Shown one piece after another: positions 1-8,443 of a DNA stretch of 64,000 bases. The notes under the pieces were generated by a model. The model saw only the letters and a program-made list of their open reading frames with translations, searched no databases and had not been told where the DNA came from. The position numbers and the translations under genes were made by a program. This DNA is from Herbaspirillum sp. AP02 (GTDB taxonomy: Bacteria > Pseudomonadota > Gammaproteobacteria > Burkholderiales > Burkholderiaceae_D). The stretch's first letter is position 1, and each line of letters opens with the position of its first letter. The stretch lies in contig NZ_JADWMY010000003.1 of the NCBI RefSeq assembly GCF_015767275.1, positions 248,001 through 312,000 of the forward strand, written 5' to 3'.

Positions 1-1490
1 AGCTGAACCTGAACCGCGAAGCGCGCATCGGCGAACTCTCCGGCGGCATGAAGAAACGCGTGGCCCTGGCCTGCGGCCTGGTGGGCAATCCCGATGTGCT
101 GCTGCTGGACGAGCCGACCAACCACCTGGACTTCGGCTCCATCCTGTGGCTGGAAGGCCTGCTGCGCGACTTCAAGGGCAGCATTCTCTTCATCACCCAT
201 GACCGTAGCTTCCTGGACAACGTCTCCACCCGCATCATTGAACTGGACCGCGGCAAGATCCTGTCCTTCCCCGGCAACTTCAGCACCTACCAGGGGCGCA
301 AGGCCGAGTTGCTGGCCAATGAGGAAGTGGAAAATGCCAAGTTCGACAAGTTCCTGGCCCAGGAAGAGGTCTGGATCCGCAAGGGCGTGCAGGCCCGCCG
401 CACCCGCGACGAAGGCCGCGTACGCCGCCTGGAGGCGTTGCGCGTGCAGCGCAGCGAGCGTCGTGACCGGCAGGGGCAGGTCAAGCTGGAAGTGGGTACC
501 GGCGAGCGTTCCGGCAAGATCGTGGCGGAACTGGAAAACGTCAACAAGGCCTACGGCCCCAAGACCATCGTGCGCGATTTCAGCACCATCCTCATGCGCG
601 GCGACAAGGTCGGCCTGATCGGCCAGAACGGCGCCGGCAAGACCACGCTGCTCAAGCTGATCCTGGGTGAGGAAGCGCCTGACAGCGGCACCGTCAAGCA
701 GGGGACCAAGATGCAGGTCGCCTATTTCGATCAGATGCGCGCGCAACTGAATGAAGAAACCACGCTGGCCGATACGATTGCCCCGGGCAGCGACTGGGTC
801 GAGGTCAACGGCCAGCGCAAGCATGTGATGACCTATCTGTCGGACTTCCTGTTCGCGCCGGAACGCGCCCGCTCGCCGGTGCGTACGCTCTCCGGTGGTG
901 AGCGCAACCGCCTGCTGCTGGCGCGCCTGTTTGCCAAGCCGGCCAATGTGCTGGTGCTGGACGAACCGACCAACGACCTCGACATCGATACCCTGGAACT
1001 GCTGGAAGAACTGCTGGAAGAATATCCGGGGACGGTGTTCCTGGTCAGCCACGACCGCATGTTCCTGGACAACGTCGTGACCCAGGTGATCGCCGCCGAG
1101 GGCAATGGCGTCTGGCGTGAATACGTGGGTGGCTATTCCGACTGGGAGCGTCAGCGTCCGACGCAGCAGGCCGCCGCCTCCAAGGCTGCGGCCAAGGCGG
1201 CCGACAAGAGCGAGAGCAAGGCCGAGTCGACCATGGCCGCACCGGAGGTGGTGGCGCCCGTGGTCAAGAAGAAGCTGAGCTACAAGGAGCAGCGCGAACT
1301 GGACGAGCTACCGCAGCGCATCGCTGCGCTGGAAACGGAGCAGAAGCAGATTTCCGAGAAGCTGGCTGATCCTGACCTGTACAAGAAGAGCGCCGATGAG
1401 GCCGTCAAGCTGAACCAGCGCTTCGCCGAGATCGACGAAGAACTGCTGGGCCATCTTGCACGCTGGGAAGAGATCGAAGGGAAGAAGTAA
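1..1490 (+). CDS. uup: ABC-F family ATPase Uup (5' end outside window)
   Basis: Soluble ABC-F ATPase, a ribosome-associated translation factor family without membrane segments. The reading frame is open from base 3, so the true start and first Walker A lie upstream. Visible from the left edge are the first-domain signature LSGGM and Walker B LLLDEPTNHLD. Counting from the ATG at 48, the interdomain linker EEVWIRKGVQARRTR (106-120) is typical of Uup. The second domain has Walker A GQNGAGKTT (192-200), signature LSGGE (281-285) and Walker B VLVLDEPTNDLD. After an Ala/Lys-rich spacer, residues about 405-478 look like the C-terminal coiled-coil DNA-binding region known in Uup. Uup is preferred over EttA or YheS because of that tail and linker. 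Confidence 0.88.
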   Translation, partial: LNLNREARIGELSGGMKKRVALACGLVGNPDVLLLDEPTNHLDFGSILWLEGLLRDFKGSILFITHDRSFLDNVSTRIIELDRGKILSFPGNFSTYQGRKAELLANEEVENAKFDKFLAQEEVWIRKGVQARRTRDEGRVRRLEALRVQRSERRDRQGQVKLEVGTGERSGKIVAELENVNKAYGPKTIVRDFSTILMRGDKVGLIGQNGAGKTTLLKLILGEEAPDSGTVKQGTKMQVAYFDQMRAQLNEETTLADTIAPGSDWVEVNGQRKHVMTYLSDFLFAPERARSPVRTLSGGERNRLLLARLFAKPANVLVLDEPTNDLDIDTLELLEELLEEYPGTVFLVSHDRMFLDNVVTQVIAAEGNGVWREYVGGYSDWERQRPTQQAAASKAAAKAADKSESKAESTMAAPEVVAPVVKKKLSYKEQRELDELPQRIAALETEQKQISEKLADPDLYKKSADEAVKLNQRFAEIDEELLGHLARWEEIEGKK

Positions 1491-1498
1491 GCCGGTTG

Positions 1499-1526
1499 CC
1501 CGGCCGGCCAGATTGGCGTGGCCGGG
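1499..1526. terminator. weak hairpin between convergent uup and SirB1-like gene
   Basis: CCCGGCC pairs with GGCCGGG across a 14-nt loop, nine bases after the uup stop. Only a TCTT follows, so intrinsic termination would be weak. Confidence 0.35.
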
Positions 1527-1529
1527 TCT

Positions 1530-2387
1530 TCAGTTCGGCTTGCGCAAGGCTTCGCGCAGGTCGGGCAGCATCTCGCGCAGATTGGGCGCATCCTCAGCAT
1601 AGGGGCGCAGGGCCAGATAGGCTTCCAGGTCTTCCAGTGCGGCCTGGGCCATGCCCAGGTTGGCGAAGGCCAGCCCACGGTCGCGTTTTTCGGTGACTTC
1701 TTCGGGCAGCAGGATCACCAGGCGTTCCTGCACGTCCAGCACCTGTTGCCAGCGCTGGCTTTCCATGAAGATCGCTTTCAGGTTGCGCAGCATGCGCGCC
1801 AGGATTTCTCGCGGGTGGGCCGCCCGCAGATACGCGGCCAAGGGCAGTTCGTCGCCGAATTCCTCTTCCTGCTGATGCGCCAGGAAGGGCTCCAGACGCT
1901 CTTCCAGTTCTTCCCGCGACAGGCTGGAACCGTTCATGGGATCGAGTACGATTTCCCCAGACTGTACCGACAACTTCATCAGGAAGTGGCCGGGGAATGA
2001 AACCCCCTTCATGTCCAACCCGATCTGCTGGGCCAGTTCGATATACACCACCGCCAGCGAAATCGGGATGCCGCGCCGGGTCGAGATGACACGATGGATA
2101 TAGCTGTTGTCGGGATCGTAGTAATTGTTGACGTTGCCGGCGAAGGCCAGTTCCTGGAAGAAGAACTGGTTCAGCATGCGCAGCTTCTGGATTTGCGAGG
2201 CGTCTGAAGGCAGTCGCTGCCTGAGCTTCAAGGCCAGGGAGTCAAGCGCCATTTCCTCTTCGGCAAAATCCATTTCGGGATAGAAATCCTGTCCCAACGT
2301 CAGGGCCGATTCGAACAGCGGGATCGAATCGTCCTGGCGCACCAGCGAAGCGAAATAGTCGAGGGAGGTGAGCGTCATGACACCCAT
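1530..2387 (-). CDS. SirB1 family protein (transglutaminase-like domain plus TPR)
   Basis: A 285-residue cytoplasmic protein of the SirB1 family, whose biochemical role is not settled. Residues about 45-150 form the SirB1 N-terminal transglutaminase-like region with RRGIPISLAVVYIELAQQ (104-121) and FPGHFLMKL (131-139). The His is kept, while the Cys of true transglutaminases is not evident. Residues about 190-275 are helical TPR-like repeats (FANLGMAQAALEDLEAYL). A second ATG lies three codons in (2378). Neither has a convincing Shine-Dalgarno, so the start is uncertain by nine bases. It converges on uup and is separated from murJ by 110 bp. Confidence 0.82.
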   Translation of the reverse strand: MGVMTLTSLDYFASLVRQDDSIPLFESALTLGQDFYPEMDFAEEEMALDSLALKLRQRLPSDASQIQKLRMLNQFFFQELAFAGNVNNYYDPDNSYIHRVISTRRGIPISLAVVYIELAQQIGLDMKGVSFPGHFLMKLSVQSGEIVLDPMNGSSLSREELEERLEPFLAHQQEEEFGDELPLAAYLRAAHPREILARMLRNLKAIFMESQRWQQVLDVQERLVILLPEEVTEKRDRGLAFANLGMAQAALEDLEAYLALRPYAEDAPNLREMLPDLREALRKPN

Positions 2388-2497
2388 GCTATCAAAATAT
2401 TGCGCGCTGCGTCAGGTCTCCTTGGAGGGGAGTGAAATTTGTTGTTTCACTCCACCGCTTTCTTTTGCTGAAGCGACAGGAAGGCTGGTTCAAAGGC

Positions 2498-4051
2498 TCA
2501 GCGGCGGGCGATCCGCTTGAATTCGCGCAGCCGGAAACCCATGGCAAACAGCGGTCCGAAGTAGGCGGCCGCACAGACCACCAGCACCAGCATCAGCGCG
2601 CCGATGCGCAGCAGCGGATGGGCGCGCAGGGCGACCCAGTCGAAGTGGCCGGCCATCCACATGGCCACACCCGCCAGCACCAGCAAGGCAGCGCACAGTC
2701 TTACCAGGAACAGGCCCCAGCCCGGTCGCGGCACGTAGATCTGGCGGCGGCGCAGGCCGATGAACAGGCACAGCGCGTTGAGGCAGGCCCCCAGCCCGAT
2801 GGACAGCGCCAGACCGGCATGGGCGAAGATCGGGACAAACAGGCTGTTCATGGCCTGGGTGGCGATCAGCACGCCCACGGCGATGATCACCGGGGTGCGG
2901 ATATCCTGTTTGGCATAGAAGCCGGGCGCCAGGATCTTGACCAGGATCAGGCCGATCAGGCCCACGCCATAGGCCACCAGCGCATGGCTGACCATGCTCA
3001 CCGAGAGCACATCGAAACGGCCGTAGTGGAACAGGGTGGCGGTCAGCGGTTCGGAGAGCGTGGCCAGTCCCACCGCCGCCGGCATGGCCAGCATGAAGGT
3101 CAGCCGCAGGCCCCAGTCCAGCAGGGCGGAATATTCCTCCATGTCCTGCTCGGCGTGGGCATTGGACAGGCTGGGCAGCAGGATGGTCCCCAGGGCCACG
3201 CCCAGCAGGGCGGTTGGGAATTCCATCAGGCGGTCGGCATAGGTCAGCCAGGACACGCTGCCATGCTCCAGACGCGAGGCGATGTTGGTATTGATCATCA
3301 GGCTGATCTGCGCGGCCGAGACGGCAAAGACGGCCGGCCCCATTTTCTTCAACACCCGTTTGACGCCCTCGTCGCGCAGGCCCAGCATGGGATTCCAGTA
3401 CAGGCGCGGCAGCATGCCGATCTTCACCAGCGCCGGCACCTGGATGGCGACCTGCAGGATGCCGCCGACCAGCACGGCGAAGGCCATGGCATAGATGGGC
3501 TGCTCCATGAAGGGCGCCACGAACAGCGAAGCGACGATGAAGGCCACGTTGAGCAGCACCGAGGTCACCGCCGGAATCTTGAATTCCTTCCAGGTATTGA
3601 GGATGCCCCCCGCCAGCGCCACGAAGGCCATGAAGCCGATGTAGGGAAACATGATGCGGGTCATCAGCACCGAGGCGTGGAAGGCGTCCGGGTCGTATTG
3701 CAGGCCGGTGGCGATGAAGTAGACCACGAAGGGTGTGGCCACGATGCCGGCCACGCAGGTGATGAGCATCACCCACATCAGGGCGGTGGCGACGTGGTCG
3801 ATCAGGTGCTTGGTTTCTTCGATGCCGCGGCGGTTCTTGTACTCGGCCAGGATGGGCACGAAGGCCTGCGAGAACGCGCCTTCGGCGAACAGGCGGCGCA
3901 GCAGGTTGGGAATGCGGAAAGCGATGTTGAAGGCGTCGGTATAGGCGGAGGCGCCAAAGGCGCGGGCAAACAGGATTTCCCGGACCAGTCCGGTGATGCG
4001 CGAGAGCATCGTCATGCCGGAAATGGCGGCTAGCGTTTTATGCAAGTTCAT
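2498..4051 (-). CDS. murJ: lipid II flippase MurJ
   Basis: A 517-residue polytopic membrane protein of the MOP superfamily that flips lipid II across the inner membrane for peptidoglycan synthesis. The N-terminus aligns residue for residue with E. coli MurJ. Arg18, Arg24, Asp39 and Arg52, known to be important in the central cavity, are all present, and the motif RRLFAEGAFSQAFVPI is intact. About 14 hydrophobic segments are evident, and the C-terminus ends in a basic tail. The ATG at 4051 is the conserved family start, but it has no ribosome-binding site. A TATAAT sits only eight bases upstream, suggesting a near-leaderless transcript. It is divergent from rpsT, a widely conserved arrangement. 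Confidence 0.96.
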   Translation of the reverse strand: MNLHKTLAAISGMTMLSRITGLVREILFARAFGASAYTDAFNIAFRIPNLLRRLFAEGAFSQAFVPILAEYKNRRGIEETKHLIDHVATALMWVMLITCVAGIVATPFVVYFIATGLQYDPDAFHASVLMTRIMFPYIGFMAFVALAGGILNTWKEFKIPAVTSVLLNVAFIVASLFVAPFMEQPIYAMAFAVLVGGILQVAIQVPALVKIGMLPRLYWNPMLGLRDEGVKRVLKKMGPAVFAVSAAQISLMINTNIASRLEHGSVSWLTYADRLMEFPTALLGVALGTILLPSLSNAHAEQDMEEYSALLDWGLRLTFMLAMPAAVGLATLSEPLTATLFHYGRFDVLSVSMVSHALVAYGVGLIGLILVKILAPGFYAKQDIRTPVIIAVGVLIATQAMNSLFVPIFAHAGLALSIGLGACLNALCLFIGLRRRQIYVPRPGWGLFLVRLCAALLVLAGVAMWMAGHFDWVALRAHPLLRIGALMLVLVVCAAAYFGPLFAMGFRLREFKRIARR

Positions 4052-4059
4052 GGAGCGGC

Positions 4060-4065
4060 ATTATA
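4060..4065 (-). promoter_or_regulatory. -10 hexamer immediately upstream of murJ
   Basis: TATAAT on the minus strand, with eight bases between it and the murJ ATG. At normal spacing transcription would begin at or within about two bases of the start codon. No good -35 hexamer is visible in the GC-rich DNA behind it. Confidence 0.5.
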
Positions 4066-4304
4066 GCGGGGGCCTTGCGGCGGCGGCCGCAATCGCGGCC
4101 CTGGTTCCGGCGCGTCTGGTGGGCTTGGTGGGCCTGGTGGTCTGGACCGGCGATGCGCAGCGGGTGGAGGTAGAGTCGGCAAGTCCATGACAGGTTCGAT
4201 GTCCAATGACAATTTCTTCATGGCAAGCGAGCCGTCGCCGACCTTGCATCGCAGCCGATGCAGGTCTGTTTACTACAGTTCAGCGACAGAAGAGGACAAG
4301 TTGA

Positions 4305-4333
4305 TTGCCTTGTCCAGTGAATCTGGTTATAAT
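4305..4333 (+). promoter_or_regulatory. sigma-70 promoter of rpsT
   Basis: TTGCCT (4305-4310) and a perfect TATAAT (4328-4333) are separated by exactly 17 bases. The transcript would start near 4340, giving a leader of about 70 nt before the rpsT ATG. Confidence 0.8.
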
Positions 4334-4410
4334 CCGATGCTTTACAGAATTTGGCATCGCGAGTCCTCGGGGTTTGCGGCGCAAACGACTCTCGATTTAG
4401 GATAATTTTC

Positions 4411-4677
4411 ATGGCAAATACCGCACAGGCACGTAAGCGTGCTCGTCAAGCAGTCAAGCAAAACGCTCACAACTCGAGCCAGCGCTCGACCCTGCGCACC
4501 GCAATCAAGGCTGTTCGCAAGGCCATCGCTGCCGGCGACAAGGCTGCAGCAACCTCCGTGTTCCAATCTTCCGTGTCGACCATCGACAGCATCGCCGACA
4601 AGAAGATCATCCACAAGAACAAGGCTGCTCGCCACAAGAGCCGTCTGGCTGCTGCCCTGAAGGCCCTGGCTGCTTAA
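4411..4677 (+). CDS. rpsT: 30S ribosomal protein S20
   Basis: An 88-residue basic protein that binds 16S rRNA early in small-subunit assembly. The start [13 protein letters not shown] is the conserved family N-terminus. An in-frame ATG 60 bases upstream (4351) is rejected because it would add unrelated sequence. AGGA lies upstream at normal distance. The gene is monocistronic, with a strong promoter and an intrinsic terminator downstream, as in most Proteobacteria, where it neighbours murJ. Confidence 0.97.
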   Translation: MANTAQARKRARQAVKQNAHNSSQRSTLRTAIKAVRKAIAAGDKAAATSVFQSSVSTIDSIADKKIIHKNKAARHKSRLAAALKALAA

Positions 4678-4732
4678 TTGCCGCATGGCTTGATCTGAAG
4701 CGAGGTTCATCCGCTTCAGGCTGCAGTACAAG

Positions 4733-4761
4733 AAAACCGCTTGCTTGCAAGCGGTTTTTTG
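4733..4761 (+). terminator. rpsT intrinsic terminator
   Basis: AAAACCGCTTG pairs perfectly with CAAGCGGTTTT around a 4-nt loop and runs into six T residues, 56 bases after the rpsT stop. Confidence 0.9.
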
Positions 4762-4857
4762 CGTTTGTCGATGCTGGCTCTTGCCGCTTCTCTCGCTGGC
4801 CGGCGGACCCGGAAGAGGCTGGCCGCCAGCCTTGCTTCCCGGAGCCGCCCAGCCTGT

Positions 4858-5334
4858 TTACTGGGACAGGCCTTCGATCTTGGTGCCGGGCTTGATGTTC
4901 TTCTGCTTGAACCAGCCCTTGTTCATCTCCAGCGCGTAGACCGCCGCGCGCTTCGCACAGTGCGAATCCAGGGTCTGCTCCTTCATTTCCTCGATGTTGA
5001 TGATGACGCCTTTTTCATCCATGAACGCCACCGACAGGGGAATCAGCGTATTTTTCATCCACATGCAGACTCCCGCCGGCTGACCGAAGAGGAACAGCAT
5101 GCCTTCGTTGTCCCCCAACTTGTCGCGGAACATCAGGCCTTGCTCGCGCTCGGCCTCGGTCTGGGCCACTTCCGCCTTGATCAGGTGGATGCCGATGTTG
5201 AGCTGGGTGGTGGAGAACTTGCGTACTGGCGGCGTCTGGGCGCTGGCGGCGGCAGCTGCGATGCAGCCGATGGCCAGCACGGCAGCGGCGGCACGGCGCA
5301 AGAGGGTGAGGCGGAAAAGTGAAGATGGGCGCAT
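4858..5334 (-). CDS. DUF192 family secreted protein
   Basis: A 158-residue protein with an N-terminal signal peptide (RLTLLRRAAAAVLAIG...AASA) followed by a complete DUF192 domain. Family landmarks are visible: EREQGLMFRD, GMLFLF, VCMWMKNTLIPLSVAFMD and the Cys-containing SHCAKRAAVYALEMNKGWF. It is predicted to be periplasmic and its biochemical function is unknown. The first ATG is at 5334; the only codon that could extend it is a TTG two codons upstream. No clear Shine-Dalgarno is seen. It stands alone between rpsT and a small Lys/Ala-rich gene. Confidence 0.85.
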   Translation of the reverse strand: MRPSSLFRLTLLRRAAAAVLAIGCIAAAAASAQTPPVRKFSTTQLNIGIHLIKAEVAQTEAEREQGLMFRDKLGDNEGMLFLFGQPAGVCMWMKNTLIPLSVAFMDEKGVIINIEEMKEQTLDSHCAKRAAVYALEMNKGWFKQKNIKPGTKIEGLSQ

Positions 5335-5443
5335 GTTCAATATCTATCGTGGGTCAGGTCGGACGAAGAGCAGGCAGCATAGCAGGTGCCGGGCTGGGTG
5401 CGACAGTGGATGAGCAGGCAGCCGGCAAAAGCGTGCGGGCATG

Positions 5444-5470
5444 AAAAAAGGCAGGACCAGCCTGCCTTTT
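5444..5470 (-). terminator. terminator of the small Lys/Ala-rich protein gene
   Basis: Read on the minus strand, AAAAGGCAGG (5461-5470) pairs with CCTGCCTTTT across a 5-nt loop and continues into T residues (complement of 5444-5449). It lies just after the stop of the 56-codon gene. Confidence 0.85.
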
Positions 5471-5487
5471 CTTGATGCGGACGCTAA

Positions 5488-5658
5488 TTACTTAGCTTCA
5501 GCTGCCTTCTTTGCCTTCTTGGCCTTTTTGGCCTTCTTGGCCTTCTTTGCCTTCGGAGCAGCGGCTTCAGCCTTCGGCGCTTCCGGAGCGGCCGGAGCTT
5601 GTGCGAAAGCAGCAGTGGCGAACAGACCAGCGATCAGAGCGGCGATCAATTTTTTCAT
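5488..5658 (-). CDS. small secreted Lys/Ala-rich protein with KKA repeats
   Basis: A 56-residue ORF supported by its own context. AAGGA lies six bases before the ATG, a textbook signal peptide follows (MKKLIAALIAGLFATAAFA, cleavage before Gln20), and a strong terminator lies downstream. The mature part has an Ala/Pro/Glu stretch (APAAPEAPKAEAAAPKA) and then five tandem KKA units ending AAEAK. It would be a highly cationic periplasmic or secreted peptide of about 37 residues. No family is recognised. Similar Lys/Ala tails occur in histone-like proteins, but the signal peptide argues against a nucleoid role. Function unknown. Confidence 0.75.
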   Translation of the reverse strand: MKKLIAALIAGLFATAAFAQAPAAPEAPKAEAAAPKAKKAKKAKKAKKAKKAAEAK

Positions 5659-5850
5659 TTTGCGTCCTTCAATTCAACATGTTAGGGATGTGAGGCAAAC
5701 GATGATTCGTGCGAATCAATGCCAATAACGGTGGGCGCGTATGAAGGTTGACATCGATTTTGATCTTTTTTACGAGGTTTGATGAAGAATCGTGCACTCT
5801 GCCACCATAAAATGTTGTCATGGTGGCCAGTATTTTGTGCGTGAGGCTAT

Positions 5851-6417
5851 TCAGGCCGGACCGTCCAGTACCGTTGGATCTACCTCCCGCCATTCGCCTG
5901 GCATCACCGGATGGGTTGCCAGCGAGAACGGCCCGATTGCGATGCGCACCAGGCGCAGCGTCGGCAGGCCGACGGCAGCCGTCATCCGGCGCACCTGGCG
6001 GTTCTTGCCTTCGCTGATGGTCAGCGCGATCCAGCTGGTCGGCTGGTTCTGGCGCTGGCGGATCGGTGGCGTGCGCGGCCACAGCCAGGGCGGTTCCTGG
6101 ATCAGCCGGGCCTGGCTCTGCTGGGTCACGAAATCGCCCAAGTCCAACGGATTGCTCAGTCGCTGCAACGCCTCCGGGCTGGCCTGGCCTTCCACCTGGG
6201 CCAGATAGGTCTTGGGCTGCTTGCGCCGGGGGTGGGCGATGGCATGCTGCAGTTTGCCGTCGTCGGTGAGCAGGAGCAGGCCCTCGCTGTCAGCATCCAG
6301 CCGCCCGGCCGGATAGACGTTGGGAATATCGATGTAGTCCGCCAGGGTCTGGCGCTCGGCATGGGTCGAGAACTGGCTCATCACCTGGAAAGGTTTGTTG
6401 AATAAGATCAGAGGCAT
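5851..6417 (-). CDS. rluE: 23S rRNA pseudouridine synthase, RluE-type
   Basis: A 188-residue enzyme of the RsuA/RluB/E/F family without an S4 domain, converting a specific uridine of large-subunit rRNA to pseudouridine (position 2457 in E. coli for RluE). The catalytic motif GRLDADSEGLLLLT places the nucleophilic Asp at 41. The family motifs KTYLAQVEG and GKNRQVRRMTAAVGLPTLRLVR follow. The N-terminal LILFNKPFQVMSQF is characteristic. The target position is inferred from family membership. It is divergent from icd. Confidence 0.9.
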   Translation of the reverse strand: MPLILFNKPFQVMSQFSTHAERQTLADYIDIPNVYPAGRLDADSEGLLLLTDDGKLQHAIAHPRRKQPKTYLAQVEGQASPEALQRLSNPLDLGDFVTQQSQARLIQEPPWLWPRTPPIRQRQNQPTSWIALTISEGKNRQVRRMTAAVGLPTLRLVRIAIGPFSLATHPVMPGEWREVDPTVLDGPA

Positions 6418-6484
6418 GCGCTAGTGTCGCAAAAACATGGCATTCCGTAAAATCCTGATGCATAATCGGCGTAGGATGTCCTAT

Positions 6485-6498
6485 GTCTTATATAAGAC
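6485..6498. promoter_or_regulatory. 14-bp perfect palindrome upstream of icd
   Basis: GTCTTATATAAGAC is identical to its reverse complement and lies about 160 bp before icd and 68 bp before rluE. Its size and symmetry suit a dimeric repressor such as a GntR-family protein. Which protein binds it is not known from this window. Confidence 0.55.
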
Positions 6499-6656
6499 TT
6501 CGCGAATGCATTCCGGAATTTCCCAGGCTCAAACCGTGGAAATCTCTTAAAATTCCCCGCTTGTATGACAATCTGCGCGCTGGCGACCGCTAGTCGCCGT
6601 GCCCGGATTGCCGCTGATGCTTTCTATCGCCACCGCCTCAACCGTCGGAGACCACG

Positions 6657-7913
6657 ATGTCGTACCAACATATCCAAGTGCCTGCTGAAGGGCGCAAGAT
6701 CACCGCCAACGCCGATGACACCCTCAATGTCCCCAATAACCCCATCATCCCCTTCATCATGGGCGATGGCGTGGGCGCGGATGTCACGCCGGTGATGCTC
6801 AAGGTGGTCGATGCCGCCGTGGAGAAAGCCTACGGTGGCGCGCGCAAGATCCACTGGATGGAAATCTACGCGGGCGAAAAGTCGACCCGGCTGTATGGCT
6901 CCGATGTCTGGTTGCCTGATGAAACCCTGGACGTGCTCAAGGAGTATCTGGTCTCGATCAAGGGCCCCTTGTCCACGCCGGTCGGCGGCGGCATCCGCTC
7001 ACTCAACGTGACCATGCGCCAGCAGCTGGACCTGTATGTCTGCCTGCGTCCGGTGCGTTACTTCAAGGGCGTGCCTTCGCCGTTGCGCGAGCCGGAGAAG
7101 ACCGACATGGTGATCTTCCGCGAGAACTCGGAAGACATCTACGCCGGCATCGAATGGCAGGCCGGAACGCCCGAAGTGAAGAAGCTGATCGAACTGCTGA
7201 CCCGCGAGATGGGCGTCAAGAAGCTGCGCTTCCCGGAGACGTCGGCCCTGGGCATCAAACCGGTCTCGCGCGAAGGTACCGAGCGCCTGGTGCGCAAGGC
7301 GATCCAGTACGCCATCGATCACGACAAGCCCTCGGTCACCCTCGTCCACAAGGGCAATATCATGAAGTACACCGAAGGTGCCTTCCGTGACTGGGGCTAT
7401 GCCCTGGCGGGCCGCGAATTCGGTGCCGAGCTGATCGACGATGGCCCGTGGATGCGCCTGAAGAATCCCAAGACCGGTCGCCAGATCGTGATCAAGGACG
7501 CGATCACCGATGCCTTCTTCCAGCAGGTGCTGCTGCGTCCGGCCGAATACAGCGTGATCGCCACCATGAACCTGAACGGCGACTATATTTCCGACGCCGT
7601 GGCGGCCCAGGTCGGTGGCATCGGCATCGCTCCGGGCGCCAACATGTCGGACTCCGTGGCCGTGTTCGAAGCGACCCACGGTACCGCGCCCAAGTATGCC
7701 GGCAAGGATTACGTGAACCCGGGCTCCAGCATTCTCTCGGCTGAAATGATGCTGCGCCACATGGGCTGGATCGAGGCGGCAGAACTGATCATCACGGCAA
7801 TGCAGAAGTCGGTGTCCTCCAAGCGAGTGACCTACGATTTCGCTCGTCTGCTGGAAGGTGCGACGCAGGTGTCATGTTCCGGATTCGGCGATGTGCTGAT
7901 CGAAAACATGTAA
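6657..7913 (+). CDS. icd: isocitrate dehydrogenase (NADP+)
   Basis: A 418-residue TCA-cycle enzyme oxidising isocitrate to 2-oxoglutarate and CO2 with NADP+. It is the E. coli-type homodimeric form. The substrate-binding loop [26 protein letters not shown] carries Ser115, equivalent to E. coli Ser113, the phosphorylation site of AceK where that kinase exists. The metal-binding segment [10 protein letters not shown] and the coenzyme region [21 protein letters not shown] are intact. GGAG lies six to seven bases before the ATG. A 14-bp palindrome upstream suggests dedicated regulation. Confidence 0.97.
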   Translation: MSYQHIQVPAEGRKITANADDTLNVPNNPIIPFIMGDGVGADVTPVMLKVVDAAVEKAYGGARKIHWMEIYAGEKSTRLYGSDVWLPDETLDVLKEYLVSIKGPLSTPVGGGIRSLNVTMRQQLDLYVCLRPVRYFKGVPSPLREPEKTDMVIFRENSEDIYAGIEWQAGTPEVKKLIELLTREMGVKKLRFPETSALGIKPVSREGTERLVRKAIQYAIDHDKPSVTLVHKGNIMKYTEGAFRDWGYALAGREFGAELIDDGPWMRLKNPKTGRQIVIKDAITDAFFQQVLLRPAEYSVIATMNLNGDYISDAVAAQVGGIGIAPGANMSDSVAVFEATHGTAPKYAGKDYVNPGSSILSAEMMLRHMGWIEAAELIITAMQKSVSSKRVTYDFARLLEGATQVSCSGFGDVLIENM

Positions 7914-7966
7914 GGCAAGCAGACTGCATCGGGCAGAGCGATCTGCCCAGAAGATGATGAAAAAAC

Positions 7967-7996
7967 AACAGCCGGGAATACCCGGCTGTTTGTTTT
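7967..7996 (+). terminator. icd terminator
   Basis: AACAGCCGGG pairs with CCCGGCTGTT around AATA, followed by TGTTTT. An A-rich flank on the other side means it could also act on the opposite strand. Confidence 0.85.
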
Positions 7997-8054
7997 GAAG
8001 CAAGGGAACGGGGCGGGGTGCTGAATGATGAGAGCATTGCCGGCAGACCCAAAT

Positions 8055-8081
8055 GAAAAAAGCCCTGCAGTGCAGGGCTTT
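8055..8081 (-). terminator. cold-shock gene terminator
   Basis: On the minus strand AAAGCCCTG and CAGGGCTTT pair across a short loop and run into T residues (complement of 8055-8060), 18 bases beyond the cold-shock gene stop. Confidence 0.85.
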
Positions 8082-8098
8082 CAAGAGCGTACCGGGGT

Positions 8099-8305
8099 TT
8101 AGGCGGCGTTCTGGATGTTCGATGCTTGCTTGCCTTTGGGGCCTTGCGTAACGTCAAACTGGACTTTTTGACCTTCTTTCAGGGTCTTGAAGCCGTTCAT
8201 CTGGATTGCGGAGAAGTGAGCGAACAGATCTTCGCCGCCGTCATCCGGAGTGATAAAGCCAAAGCCTTTGGAATCATTGAACCACTTGACAGTACCTGTT
8301 GCCAT
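8099..8305 (-). CDS. cspA: cold-shock protein, CspA family
   Basis: A 68-residue single OB-fold protein that binds single-stranded RNA/DNA and acts as an RNA chaperone. RNP1 (KGFGFITP) and RNP2 (DLFAHFSAI) are intact. The start [11 protein letters not shown] is the family N-terminus; an ATG five codons upstream is rejected as it adds non-homologous residues. A candidate promoter 130 bp upstream implies a long 5' leader, as in cold-inducible csp genes. Which member of the family it is, and whether it is cold-induced, cannot be told from sequence alone. Confidence 0.95.
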   Translation of the reverse strand: MATGTVKWFNDSKGFGFITPDDGGEDLFAHFSAIQMNGFKTLKEGQKVQFDVTQGPKGKQASNIQNAA

Positions 8306-8402
8306 AAAAGCATCTTTCAAATATTAAGTATCACACGAGCCGTCAAAGCAAGAAGCATCGCGCGTCACGCAGCCCCCCTTAAACCGTGCCCCCTTCGCAT
8401 CG

Positions 8403-8428
8403 AGTAGTTGTTACATTTAGTAACTACT
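8403..8428 (-). promoter_or_regulatory. inverted repeat in the cspA mRNA leader
   Basis: AGTAGTT (8403-8409) and AACTACT (8422-8428) are complementary. An alternative GTTAC/GTAAC pairing overlaps them. It would form a stem-loop within about ten bases of the predicted transcript 5' end. Confidence 0.45.
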
Positions 8429-8443
8429 AATCAATGAAATTGC

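Larger units (their letters stand above)
4052..4410. other. murJ/rpsT divergent intergenic region
   Basis: 359 bp between divergent genes. It holds the murJ -10 at one end and the rpsT promoter at the other. Between about 4070 and 4300 I see no gene, repeat or RNA. Confidence 0.7.

Noticed and set aside
2432..4033. Long plus-strand open frame antisense to murJ
   Set aside because: It is rich in His, Gln and Gly as expected from reading GC-biased codons backwards, with no domain. MurJ on the other strand is certain.
5704..5717. GATTCG-TG-CGAATC inverted repeat upstream of the small Lys/Ala-rich gene
   Set aside because: Only 6-bp arms, and no promoter hexamers could be aligned with it. Too short to call an operator.
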